The notes beneath the pieces were generated by a model. The model was not told where the DNA came from and searched no databases. It worked only from the letters and a program-made list of their open reading frames with translations. Made by a program: the position numbers and the translations under genes. This document shows, piece after piece, positions 15,673-22,414 of a DNA stretch of 33,498 bases. The stretch is from DATGEO01 sp035310015 (GTDB lineage Bacteria; Chloroflexota; Dormibacteria; Dormibacterales; Dormibacteraceae): contig DATGEO010000084.1 of NCBI GenBank assembly GCA_035310015.1, forward strand, positions 1-33,498. The letters are read 5' to 3'. Numbering within the stretch: the first letter of the stretch is position 1; the number at the start of each line of letters is the position of its first letter.

Positions 15673-15678
15673 TAGAAT
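15673..15678 (+). promoter_or_regulatory. -10 box of the HxlR gene, probable leaderless start
   Basis: TAGAAT lies 8 nt before the ATG at 15687; TTGCTG at 15652-15657, 15 nt upstream, is a poor -35. No Shine-Dalgarno precedes the ATG, fitting a leaderless transcript. Confidence 0.5.
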
Positions 15679-15686
15679 CTCTCCCC

Positions 15687-16025
15687 ATGGTCGGAGGGGG
15701 TCTCGACTACAGCGCGCCGTTTCAGCGCGCTATCGAGCTCATCGGCAAACGATGGACGGGAGCGGTGGTCAAGGCCCTCATTCCAGCGCCCGCGCGCTTC
15801 AATCAATTGCTCGCGGGCATACCCGGAATCAGTGATCGCGTGCTGACCGAGCGGCTGCGCGAGCTGGAGTCGGAGGGCATCGTCGAGCGGCTCGTGGACC
15901 CTGGGCCGCCGGTGCGAGTCAGCTATCGACTGACGGCGCGCGGCCACGCGCTCGAGCCTGTGCTCGCCGCGGTTTCGCAATGGGCCGACCGCTGGCTCGA
16001 GCCGGCCGCGGCCGCGGTGGGTTAG
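15687..16025 (+). CDS. HxlR-family winged-helix transcriptional regulator
   Basis: The 112-residue protein carries the HxlR/MarR-like fold: FQRAIELIGKRWTGAVVKAL, RFNQLLAGIPGISDRVLTERLRELESEGIVERL, and a wing with VRVSYRLTARGHALEPVL. The N-terminal cysteine of the redox-sensing HxlR members (CPV...) is replaced by YSAPF, so a thiol sensor like that of YodB or HypR is unlikely. Length is normal. It is divergent from the SDR gene and probably controls it. ATG 15687 is supported by family alignment and the -10 box. Confidence 0.92.
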   Translation: MVGGGLDYSAPFQRAIELIGKRWTGAVVKALIPAPARFNQLLAGIPGISDRVLTERLRELESEGIVERLVDPGPPVRVSYRLTARGHALEPVLAAVSQWADRWLEPAAAAVG

Positions 16026-16076
16026 AGACCGCTCCAGCCGAAAGGCTCGGCCTCCGGGTATCGCGAGCACGGCTGA

Positions 16077-16082
16077 TAGGCT
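16077..16082 (+). promoter_or_regulatory. -10 box of the zinc-ribbon gene, probable leaderless start
   Basis: TAGGCT ends 7 nt before the ATG at 16090, again with no ribosome binding site. It fits the window-wide leaderless pattern. Confidence 0.4.
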
Positions 16083-16089
16083 TTACGCG

Positions 16090-16674
16090 ATGCCGATTGG
16101 CGATTTTCTCCGCCGCCGGCCCGAGGCGATGACGTGCCAGGCCTGCGGTTCTCCTCTACCGACCGGCGCGATCTTCTGCCCGTCGTGCGGTGTGCGCGCG
16201 GACGACCCGCAGGCCGAGCCGCTGCACATCGTCGACCGCACGACCGGTCTCTTCAACGAACGCTTCGTGCGCCCGGTGCTCGAGGACGAGCTCGCCCGCG
16301 CGCATCGCTACCAGCGCAACCTCGGGGTGCTTCTCATCGAGGCGCCGGAGGCGGGATCCGTCGACGAGACCCTCAAGACCATGGCCGCGGCCCTGGCCGG
16401 CACCGTGCGCGACGTCGACACCCCCGGCGTTCTGAGCCGCACGCCTCCGCAGCTGCTCGCCATCCTTCCCGACACCGACGTCGCGGGAACGGCGCACGCG
16501 GCCACGCGAGTTCTCGCGGCGGTCAACGACGCGCTGAAGGCCGCCGGCGGTCGAGCCGCCGTCGGACTGGTCTGCGTGCGCCCCGGCCAGCGCGTCCGCG
16601 CCGGCGCCGTCATCGAGAGCGCCAGCCGTTCCCTGCGCTCCGGCCGGCCCGAGATGATGGGCAAGCCCGCCTGA
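16090..16674 (+). CDS. zinc-ribbon protein with degenerate GGDEF-like domain
   Basis: The 194-residue protein has an N-terminal zinc ribbon with Cys16-Cys19 and Cys30-Cys33 (CQACG ... CPSCG). From about residue 48 it follows the diguanylate-cyclase domain: DRTTGLFNERFVRPVLEDELARAHR matches the 'D.LTGL.NRR......L..E..RA.R' opening, and LLAILPDTDVAGTAHAATRVLAAV matches the strand and helix after the GGDEF turn. The GGDEF turn itself reads TPPQL (118-122), and the first metal-site Asp region reads LLIEAP. It therefore looks catalytically dead and may bind c-di-GMP, another nucleotide or a partner protein. The histidine phosphatase follows with a four-base overlap. Confidence 0.75.
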   Translation: MPIGDFLRRRPEAMTCQACGSPLPTGAIFCPSCGVRADDPQAEPLHIVDRTTGLFNERFVRPVLEDELARAHRYQRNLGVLLIEAPEAGSVDETLKTMAAALAGTVRDVDTPGVLSRTPPQLLAILPDTDVAGTAHAATRVLAAVNDALKAAGGRAAVGLVCVRPGQRVRAGAVIESASRSLRSGRPEMMGKPA

Positions 16675-17234
16675 CGGTCGCGATCTATCTCGCCCGCCAC
16701 GGCGAGACCGAATGGAGCCTCAACGGCCGGCACACCGGGCACACGGACCTTCCCCTCACCGAGGCCGGCGAGCGGGCCGCGACGAGATTGCGTTCGCGAC
16801 TCGAGTCGATCCGGTTCAGCGCGGTCTACAGCAGCCCCATGCAGCGGGCGCGCCGCACGGCGGAGATCGCGGGCTTTCCGGATCCACACATCACCAACCT
16901 CCTGCAGGAGTACGACTACGGGCAGTACGAGGGCCTGACCACCGCCCAGATCCAGGCCGTGCATCCCGGCTGGGAGCTGTTTCACGACGGCTGTCCCGGC
17001 GGCGAAACCCCGGCTGAGGTCTACGCCCGCGCGGGCAGGTTCATCGCGATGGCGGCCGGGCACGAGGGCAACGTGCTCGCCTTCGCCCACGGCCACATCC
17101 TCCGCACGGTCGCGGTCGCCTGGATCGGGGCCGAGGTGACGGTGGCCGCGCGGCTGCTGCTCGACGTCGCCACGCTCTCGCGCCTGGTGGAGGACGAGCA
17201 CGGCCGCGAGCTGGCGATGTGGAACGCGCCCTGA
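16671..17234 (+). CDS. histidine phosphatase family protein (phosphoglycerate-mutase-like)
   Basis: The roughly 187-residue protein reads LTVAIYLARHGETEW at its start; RHG with His10 is the phosphohistidine site. GRHTGHTDLPLTEAGE, SSPMQRARRTAEIAG, an acid Glu80 in LLQEYDYGQYEG, and His140 in AFAHGHILR complete the pocket. This branch includes RNase H-fused alpha-ribazole phosphatases, sugar phosphatases and phosphoglycerate mutase-like enzymes. No ATG, GTG or TTG lies where the conserved N-terminus requires one. The likeliest start is CTG 16671, which overlaps the previous stop as CTGA, mirroring the NTGA junctions elsewhere. Start codon uncertain, product clear. Confidence 0.85.
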   Translation: MTVAIYLARHGETEWSLNGRHTGHTDLPLTEAGERAATRLRSRLESIRFSAVYSSPMQRARRTAEIAGFPDPHITNLLQEYDYGQYEGLTTAQIQAVHPGWELFHDGCPGGETPAEVYARAGRFIAMAAGHEGNVLAFAHGHILRTVAVAWIGAEVTVAARLLLDVATLSRLVEDEHGRELAMWNAP

Positions 17235-17244
17235 ACCCCGCGGG

Positions 17245-17577
17245 CTATCGCTTGCGCAGAGTCCACGGCCGGCTGCGCACACCCGGCAGCCCGGCGAACA
17301 CCAGGTACGCCGAGGTTTCGACCTCGGCTCGGTACGTGTGCCGTTCGCCCGGGTTGATGAGCAGCATCTCGCCTTCGCCCACGGTCCCGGTCTTCGAGCC
17401 GTCGTCGAAGTGCAGCGCGCCCATCGTCACGATTAGCGCCACTGGTATCGCGTTGCGATGCTCGGGCACCTGCTGGCCCGGCCCGAGCCGCAAGCCGACG
17501 ACGCGCATCGACCCGCAGTCCGCGATCTGCTCGAAGCCGATCGCGCGCCGTGGCGCCGCCTGGCTTTCCCCTGACAC
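17245..17577 (-). CDS. small cupin-domain protein
   Basis: The 110-residue single-domain cupin has a first motif region GPGQQVPEHRNAIPVALIVTMGALHF and a second, EGEMLLINPGERHTYRAE. One His of motif 1 (EHRN) and the His of motif 2 (ERHTY) are kept, but the usual second His of motif 1 is an Asn, so metal binding may be weak or altered. Stand-alone cupins of this size include mannose-6-phosphate isomerase-like, dioxygenase and binding proteins; the role is unknown. It converges with the phosphatase (10-nt gap) and is divergent from the ComB-like gene (30-nt gap). Confidence 0.82.
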   Translation of the reverse strand: MSGESQAAPRRAIGFEQIADCGSMRVVGLRLGPGQQVPEHRNAIPVALIVTMGALHFDDGSKTGTVGEGEMLLINPGERHTYRAEVETSAYLVFAGLPGVRSRPWTLRKR

Positions 17578-17607
17578 CTCTGCGCCATATCTTCACCATT
17601 CGGGCAG

Positions 17608-18282
17608 GTGAAGGTCGTTTACGCCACCGGCATCGAAGGTGCGCGCCGCGCACAGGGCATCGCGGTCGTCATCGACGTGCTGCGCGCGTTCACCGTCAGC
17701 GCATACGCCCTCGCCGGCGGAGCCCGCGAGTGCCTGCTCGTGCCCACCGTGGACGCGGCGCGGGCGCTCGCGGCCGAGATCCCCGACGCATTCATCTCCG
17801 CCGAGGTCGACACGCTGCCCGTTCCCGGCATCGCGATCAGCAACTCACCGACCCAGATCGCGCAGGCGGACTGCAAGGGCCGCACGCTCGTGCAGCGCAC
17901 GAGCGCCGGAACGCCGGTCATCAACGCCGTGGGGCCGGGCCATGACATCTATGCAGCGAGTCTCGTCGTGGCCGGCGCGACTGCGCAAGCCTGCCTGTTA
18001 AGGGATCCCGAGGCGGTCACGGTCATCGCGTCGGCGGACTTTCCCGAGGACCACGCGTGCGCCCGCTACATCGGCGCGATGCTCACCGGCATGCGGCCGC
18101 TCCCGGCAGCAGACCTCCTCCGAGATCTCTACGCCTCGGACCGGTACCGCCGCTTCGCCGGGGGCGACTGGCCCGGCTTTCCGAGGACCGACCTCGAGCT
18201 CGCGCTGGAGCCCGACCGCTTCGACTTCGCGATGCCCGCGACCCGAGAGCGCGGATACGTGCGCCTCACGTCGCAACGCTAA
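17608..18282 (+). CDS. ComB-like 2-phosphosulfolactate phosphatase
   Basis: The 224-residue protein matches the ComB family: AVVIDVLRAFTVSAYALAGGA near the N-terminus (Asp and Arg of the active site), then GIAISNSPTQI, LVQRTSAGTPVINA and VIASADFPEDHACARYIGAML. ComB hydrolyses 2-phosphosulfolactate to sulfolactate in coenzyme M synthesis, but many bacteria without coenzyme M carry homologues whose substrate is unknown. GTG 17608 (MKVVYATGIEGA) is chosen as the family-like N-terminus. Its stop lies at the 5' edge of the cobalamin riboswitch. No other coenzyme M gene is nearby, so the physiological reaction remains open. Confidence 0.87.
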   Translation: MKVVYATGIEGARRAQGIAVVIDVLRAFTVSAYALAGGARECLLVPTVDAARALAAEIPDAFISAEVDTLPVPGIAISNSPTQIAQADCKGRTLVQRTSAGTPVINAVGPGHDIYAASLVVAGATAQACLLRDPEAVTVIASADFPEDHACARYIGAMLTGMRPLPAADLLRDLYASDRYRRFAGGDWPGFPRTDLELALEPDRFDFAMPATRERGYVRLTSQR

Positions 18283-18285
18283 GAT

Positions 18286-18460
18286 CTCCTTCGGGCACCA
18301 AGGGAATCCGGTGAGAACCCGGAGCTGTCGCGCAACTGTGAGCGAGGAGTCTTCGCCGATTTAGAGGCCACTGGGTACCAGGGACCCGGGAAGGCGGGCG
18401 GAGGCGGTGATCCGCAAGCCAGGAGACCTGAATGTCCGAACGGATGACCCGTCCGCGCGC
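18286..18460 (+). ncRNA. cobalamin (B12) riboswitch
   Basis: The segment contains the conserved core GGGAATCCGGTGAGAACCCG (from about 18301), AGCTGTCGCGCAACTGTGAGC, GCCACTGGG, and the B12 box AAGCCAGGAGACCTG at 18416-18430. After it, CGGA-TGACCCG-TCCG (18441-18455) forms a hairpin with a loop that could make the L13 side of the kissing-loop pairing to GGGT in L5. Order and spacing match the adenosyl/methylcobalamin aptamer. It sits 5' of the DUF4430-EcfT-EcfAA-S operon and should switch off that uptake system when B12 is plentiful. TAAGAT overlapping the comB-like stop (18280-18285) is a possible -10. Boundaries are approximate. Confidence 0.95.
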
Positions 18461-18533
18461 AACGGCACGGAAGCTCCATGGCGGTCGGCTTTCAGCGGCG
18501 CGTTCGGTGTAGAGGCCGCCTGGAGGTACGCCC

Positions 18534-19040
18534 GTGCGCAAGCACCTCGTCGAAGTGCGCAAGCACATTGGAATGACCAGCGCGACACTGGCCATCATCA
18601 TCATCGCCGCCTGCGGCAGCTCGTCGCCCACCGCGACCGCCCCACCGACGCCGACGTGCGTCAACGCGACTGCGACCCACCATGCCTATGTCGTCGTCCA
18701 GCATCTTTCCGGCGCGTCCCTGCAGCGATGCGTCGGCTTTGCCGGCGACACCATCAACGGCAAGGCGTTGATGGACCAGTCCGGCATCCCGTACCAGACG
18801 CAGACCTTCAGCTTCGGCCTCGGCGTCTGCGCCGTCGACAACGAGCCCAAGACCTTCACCGAATGCTTCCCCAAGAACCAGCCTTGGTGGAGCCTGTTCG
18901 TCGAGGACAACGGCGCCTGGACCATGGCCCCGGTGGGCTTCGACCAGCTGAACCTCAAAGACCACGACGCGCTCGGGTGGCGCTATGTGCCCGCCGCCGA
19001 CCAGACCCCGTCACCGCCGCCCACGGCCAAGGAGAGCTGA
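18534..19040 (+). CDS. DUF4430 (transcobalamin-like) lipoprotein
   Basis: The 168-residue protein has a GTG start with GGAGG 7 nt upstream (18522-18526). The signal sequence ends in a lipobox, ATLAIIIIAAC, so Cys27 would be lipidated. A Pro/Thr linker leads to a DUF4430-type domain (about 48-152): AGDTINGKALMDQSG, then WWSLFVEDNGAWTMAPVGFDQLNLKDHDALGWRYV. This is the beta-grasp-like fold also found at the C-terminus of transcobalamin and intrinsic factor. Together with the B12 riboswitch this suggests a surface cobalamin-binding protein feeding the ECF transporter. Cys42, Cys66, Cys98 and Cys110 might form disulfides. Its TGA is in frame with the next gene. Confidence 0.85.
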   Translation: MRKHLVEVRKHIGMTSATLAIIIIAACGSSSPTATAPPTPTCVNATATHHAYVVVQHLSGASLQRCVGFAGDTINGKALMDQSGIPYQTQTFSFGLGVCAVDNEPKTFTECFPKNQPWWSLFVEDNGAWTMAPVGFDQLNLKDHDALGWRYVPAADQTPSPPPTAKES

Positions 19041-19067
19041 GAGACGGTCACACCCAACGCGCGGGCG

Positions 19068-19880
19068 GTGGCGGCCTGGTCCGCCGCCTGCCTGGTCGTC
19101 GTGCTCATGACGACGAATCCGGCGTACAAAGCCATGGTGCTGGCGGCGGCGCTCTCATCGCTTGCCGCCGGCGCCGGCCTCCGCCGTCTCAAGACTCCGG
19201 TCATCGCGATCGCGCTGGTCGCCGCGTTTGCGGCGATGCTGAATTTCGCATCGGCGCATCTCGGCGACACGATCATCTTCAGCCTGCCGAGCGTCATCCC
19301 CGGCCTGGGCGGGCCGTGGACCCTCGAGGCGCTGGCCTACGGGCTCGCCGGCGGGATCACGATCGGCGCCGCGATTCTGGCCGCCGCTCCTTTCTCGCTG
19401 ATCCTCTCGGCCCATGACGTGGTCGACGCGCTGCCGCGCGCGCTGTCGCGAACCGGCGCCGCGATCGCCGCCTCCCTCAACCTCGTGCCCTCCATCGGCG
19501 CGACCTTCGTCCAGGTCAGCGAGGCGCAGCGCATGCGGGGCTGGCGGCCGCGCGGGCCGCGCTCGTGGGCGGAGGTGGTCGTGCCGGTCGTGCTCACGAG
19601 CGTCGAGGGCTCGCTCCAGCTCGCGGAATCGATGGAGGCACGCGGCTTCGGCAGCGGGCCGCGCACGTTCCTCGCGCCGAGCCACATGCGCCCGGCCGAC
19701 TGGGCCGTGGTCGCGTCTTCCGCTGTCGCCCTGGGCCTCTTCATCGCCTCGACCGTCGCCGGCTGGGCCGCGCCGTGGGCCGCGTACCCGACGCTCACGC
19801 TGCCGGCGGTCGATCCCACACCGCTGCTCGCGTGCCTCTTCCTCTTCGCGCCGGTGGTCGCATGGCGCTTGCGTCGATAG
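19068..19880 (+). CDS. ECF transporter transmembrane (T) component
   Basis: The 270-residue hydrophobic protein (GTG 19068) is of the EcfT/CbiQ family. TM1 contains VVVLMTTNPAYKAMVLAAAL, the conserved 'NP' position. The cytoplasmic coupling helices carry EAQRMRGW and SMEARGFG, the Ala-Arg-Gly motifs that contact the ATPases. It links the S component to the energising subunits. The family-like sequence TPNARAVAAW begins upstream of the first possible start and is in frame with the preceding gene across a single TGA. No Shine-Dalgarno precedes GTG 19068. The stop overlaps the ATPase gene by 19 bp. Confidence 0.88.
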   Translation: MAAWSAACLVVVLMTTNPAYKAMVLAAALSSLAAGAGLRRLKTPVIAIALVAAFAAMLNFASAHLGDTIIFSLPSVIPGLGGPWTLEALAYGLAGGITIGAAILAAAPFSLILSAHDVVDALPRALSRTGAAIAASLNLVPSIGATFVQVSEAQRMRGWRPRGPRSWAEVVVPVVLTSVEGSLQLAESMEARGFGSGPRTFLAPSHMRPADWAVVASSAVALGLFIASTVAGWAAPWAAYPTLTLPAVDPTPLLACLFLFAPVVAWRLRR

Positions 19881-21199
19881 CGCACCTGACCTACGCGTAT
19901 CCGGACTCGCCCGCGCCCGCGCTCGCCGGCGCGAACCTGAGCATCGACGGCGGCATCACGCTCGTGGCCGGGCCATCGGGCGGCGGCAAGTCGACGCTGC
20001 TGCGCGTGTTCAACGGCCTCGTGCCGCACTTTCACGGCGGGCGCATCTCGGGCTGCGCCGAGGTGTGCGGGATGCAGGTCATCGCCACGCCGACGCGCCG
20101 GCTAGCGCGCCACGTCGGCTTCGTCTTCCAGGACCCCGAGCTGCAGACCGTCTACGCGACGGTCGAGCGCGAGGTCGCGTTCGGTCTCGAGAACGCCGCG
20201 GTGCCGGCCGCGCAGATCCCGGCTCGCGTGCACGACGCGCTCGCCGAGGCGGGGGCGCAGCACCTCGCGGGCCGCGCCATGCGGACGCTCAGCGGGGGAG
20301 AGCGCCAGCGGGTGGCGCTGGCGTCAGCGCTGGCGATGCAGCCCGAGCTCGTCGTCCTCGACGAGCCCACCTCGCAGCTGGACCCCGACGGCGCGGACCT
20401 CGTCCTCGATGCGGTGCGCCGCGTCGCCGCGGCGGGGCGCGCGGTGGTCATCTCCGAGCACCGCCTGCAGCCGCTGATGGAAGCCGCGACCAGTCTTGCC
20501 ACCGTCGAAGCGGGTCGCGTCACCACCTCGTCGCCGAGCGCGTGGCAGCCGCCGCCCGCGCCGGCGCGCCCGCAGCCACACGCCGCCGCCGGAGACGAGG
20601 TCGCCGCCTTGACCAGGGTGGCCGCCGGCTTCGACGGCCGGACGGTGCTGGAGAACGTCGAGCTCACCGTCGGGCGCGGCGAGGTCGTGGCGCTCATGGG
20701 TCCGAACGGCGGCGGCAAGACCACGCTGCTCCGCGTCCTGGCGGGCCTGCTGCGGCCGTCGAGCGGCAGCGTGACGCGGCGTCCCGGCCGCGTCGCCTAC
20801 CTGCCGCAGAATCCCGCGGCCCTGCTGCACCGGCCCAGCGTGCGCGACGAGGTGAGCTTCACGCTCGACCATGCCGGCGGCACGCGCCGCGGTGAGACGC
20901 CCGATCGAATGCTGGAAGCGCTCGGCCTGCTCCACGTCGCGGGGCGCTATCCCCGCGACCTCTCGAGCGGCGAGCGCCAGCGCGCGGCGGCGGCGGCGGT
21001 GCTGGCGGGATCGCCGGCGCTGGCGCTGCTCGACGAGCCCACGCGCGGGATGGATGCGTCCGCCCGCGATTCGCTGGCTCGTGTCATCGAAGACCTCCGC
21101 TGGCGCGGCGCGGCCATCGTCGTCGCCACCCACGACGCCGACCTGCGCGCCGCGGTCGCCGATCGCACGCTGACGGTCAGGGACGGTGCGGTCCGATGA
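19862..21199 (+). CDS. ECF transporter ATPase, two fused A domains
   Basis: The 445-residue protein contains two complete ABC ATPase domains joined by a Pro/Ala-rich linker (about 225-245). Domain 1 has Walker A GPSGGGKST, signature LSGGERQR, Walker B LVVLDEPTS and switch His (SEHRLQ). Domain 2 has GPNGGGKTT, LSSGERQR, LALLDEPTR and ATHDAD. The QDPELQTVYATVEREVAFG stretch is the ECF-type Q-loop/Q-helix that couples to EcfT. Most ECF systems use two separate ATPases; fused ones occur in Actinobacteria and Chloroflexota. ATG 19862 begins inside the EcfT gene, and the stop overlaps the S-component ATG (ATGA). Confidence 0.94.
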   Translation: MALASIAHLTYAYPDSPAPALAGANLSIDGGITLVAGPSGGGKSTLLRVFNGLVPHFHGGRISGCAEVCGMQVIATPTRRLARHVGFVFQDPELQTVYATVEREVAFGLENAAVPAAQIPARVHDALAEAGAQHLAGRAMRTLSGGERQRVALASALAMQPELVVLDEPTSQLDPDGADLVLDAVRRVAAAGRAVVISEHRLQPLMEAATSLATVEAGRVTTSSPSAWQPPPAPARPQPHAAAGDEVAALTRVAAGFDGRTVLENVELTVGRGEVVALMGPNGGGKTTLLRVLAGLLRPSSGSVTRRPGRVAYLPQNPAALLHRPSVRDEVSFTLDHAGGTRRGETPDRMLEALGLLHVAGRYPRDLSSGERQRAAAAAVLAGSPALALLDEPTRGMDASARDSLARVIEDLRWRGAAIVVATHDADLRAAVADRTLTVRDGAVR

Positions 21200-21972
21200 C
21201 GCGTGGCCTGCCCATCGGCATCGTGTCGCTGGCCGGCGTCGCGCTGTTCGCGTGGCCGTTCATCGGCTCCGACCTCCCCGCTTCGACGCCGGCGTGGACG
21301 TTGAGCGTCGGGTGCATCGCCGCCCTCCTGCTCGTCGAGGCCGGCACGCGGCAGCTCGACGCTCGCGGCCTGGCGCTGCTCGCGGCAATCGCCGCGATCG
21401 ACACGGCGCTGAGGCTCGCCGTCATCGAAGGCATCGGCGGCTTCAGCCCCATCTTCTTCCTGGTTCTTTGCGCCGGCTTCGTGTTCGGACCCACGTACGG
21501 CTTCCTCGCGGGCGCGCTGTCGATCCTGGTTTCCGCCCTCGCCGGGGCCGGCGTCGGGCCGTGGGTGCCGTACCAGGTGTTCGCGGTCGGCTGGGTCGGG
21601 GTCGCGGCCGGGCTGGCCGGACAGGCGGCCGGCATCGCACGCCGCGGACGGGCGGCGCTCCCGGGCTGGCGCGACGTCCTGGCCCTCGCCTTCGTGGGCG
21701 CGGTCATGGGCTGGGTCGTCGGCGCCCTTCTCGACATCCAGGACTGGGTCCCCGTCTACCGCGGCAACCCGACGCTCGGCTGGCAGCCGGGCATGGATGC
21801 CGCGACCGCGGCCATCCACTTCGGCCGCTTCTACCTGCTCACCTCGCTCGCCTACGACACGTTCCGCGCGGTGGGCAACGTCGTGATGGTGGTGGCTCTA
21901 GGCGCGCCGGTGCTGGCGGCGCTGTCGCGCCTGAAGGCGCGCCTGAGCTTCGAGGTCGTGCCGGTTCCCTAG
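21196..21972 (+). CDS. ECF transporter substrate-binding (S) component, probably for cobalamin
   Basis: The 258-residue membrane protein has about six hydrophobic segments. Its central block, IEGIGGFSPIFFLVLCAGFVFGPTYGFLAGALSILVSAL, is typical of S components, whose short Ala/Gly-rich helices pack on EcfT. The last part carries RAVGNVVMVVALGAPVLAAL. Its position behind a B12 riboswitch, next to DUF4430, T and A genes, makes it a CbrT-like cobalamin carrier. This specificity is inference from context, as S components are too divergent to read by eye. It closes the riboswitch operon. Confidence 0.85.
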   Translation: MTRGLPIGIVSLAGVALFAWPFIGSDLPASTPAWTLSVGCIAALLLVEAGTRQLDARGLALLAAIAAIDTALRLAVIEGIGGFSPIFFLVLCAGFVFGPTYGFLAGALSILVSALAGAGVGPWVPYQVFAVGWVGVAAGLAGQAAGIARRGRAALPGWRDVLALAFVGAVMGWVVGALLDIQDWVPVYRGNPTLGWQPGMDAATAAIHFGRFYLLTSLAYDTFRAVGNVVMVVALGAPVLAALSRLKARLSFEVVPVP

Positions 21973-22020
21973 GCCAAAGAAATGGCGCCCGGAAAGCAGC
22001 TCCAGGCGCCTGCCGTCAGT

Positions 22021-22056
22021 GCTTACCGTCGGAGCTCCCGCTCAGCTCCAGTAAGC
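22021..22056. terminator. two-tier hairpin between convergent genes
   Basis: GCTTAC (22021-22026) pairs with GTAAGC (22051-22056), and inside it GGAGCT (22031-22036) pairs with AGCTCC (22044-22049) around a seven-base loop. It lies 48 nt after the ECF operon and over the end of the minus-strand GlsB-like gene, so it may end transcription from both sides. There is no T-tract. Confidence 0.4.
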
Positions 22057-22341
22057 TCGGCGCCCAACACCCCGGCCCATGCCCAACAGGCGGACGATGA
22101 GCAGCAGGATCACGGCGCCGATGAAGGCGATGAGCATCGCGCTCAGGATCGGGTGCCCCGCGATGGCAATGCTCCAGTGGAACACGCCCGCGAGGAAGCC
22201 TCCTAGAAACGCGCCCACGATCCCTACGAGCACATCGCCCAGCACGCCCAGACCGTGTCCGAGCGCGAGATGGCTGGCAAGAAATCCAGCTACAAGACCG
22301 ACGACGATCCAGAGCAGAAGAGTGTCGAAGTCGAGGACCAA
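22042..22341 (-). CDS. GlsB/YeaQ/YmgE-family membrane protein
   Basis: The 99-residue protein has three hydrophobic segments. LLLWIVVGLVAGFLASHLALGHGLGVLGDVLVGIVGAFLGGFLAG is the family core (two helices around the Gly-rich loop), and ILSAMLIAFIGAVILLLIVRLL is the last helix. The TTG start (22341) has AAGGAGG nine bases upstream (22351-22357), a strong site that decides it. The family is called transglycosylase-associated for historical reasons; its members are small stress-related inner-membrane proteins of unknown mechanism. A paralogue lies immediately upstream and a third at the left window edge. Confidence 0.9.
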   Translation of the reverse strand: MVLDFDTLLLWIVVGLVAGFLASHLALGHGLGVLGDVLVGIVGAFLGGFLAGVFHWSIAIAGHPILSAMLIAFIGAVILLLIVRLLGMGRGVGRRAYWS

Positions 22342-22414
22342 TTCTTCAGACCTCCTTGCCCCAAAAAACGCGCGGCCGAGGCCTCCTACCTAGGTACAGA
22401 TTTGTTAAGACAGG

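Noticed and set aside
17021..17653. Longer minus-strand frame overlapping the cupin, the phosphatase and the ComB-like start
   Set aside because: It crosses three better-supported genes in another frame; the cupin at 17245-17577 has the recognisable motif.
21984..22010. GGCGCC repeated 21 bp apart after the ECF operon
   Set aside because: GGCGCC is itself palindromic and common here. The larger two-tier hairpin at 22021-22056 is the better terminator candidate.
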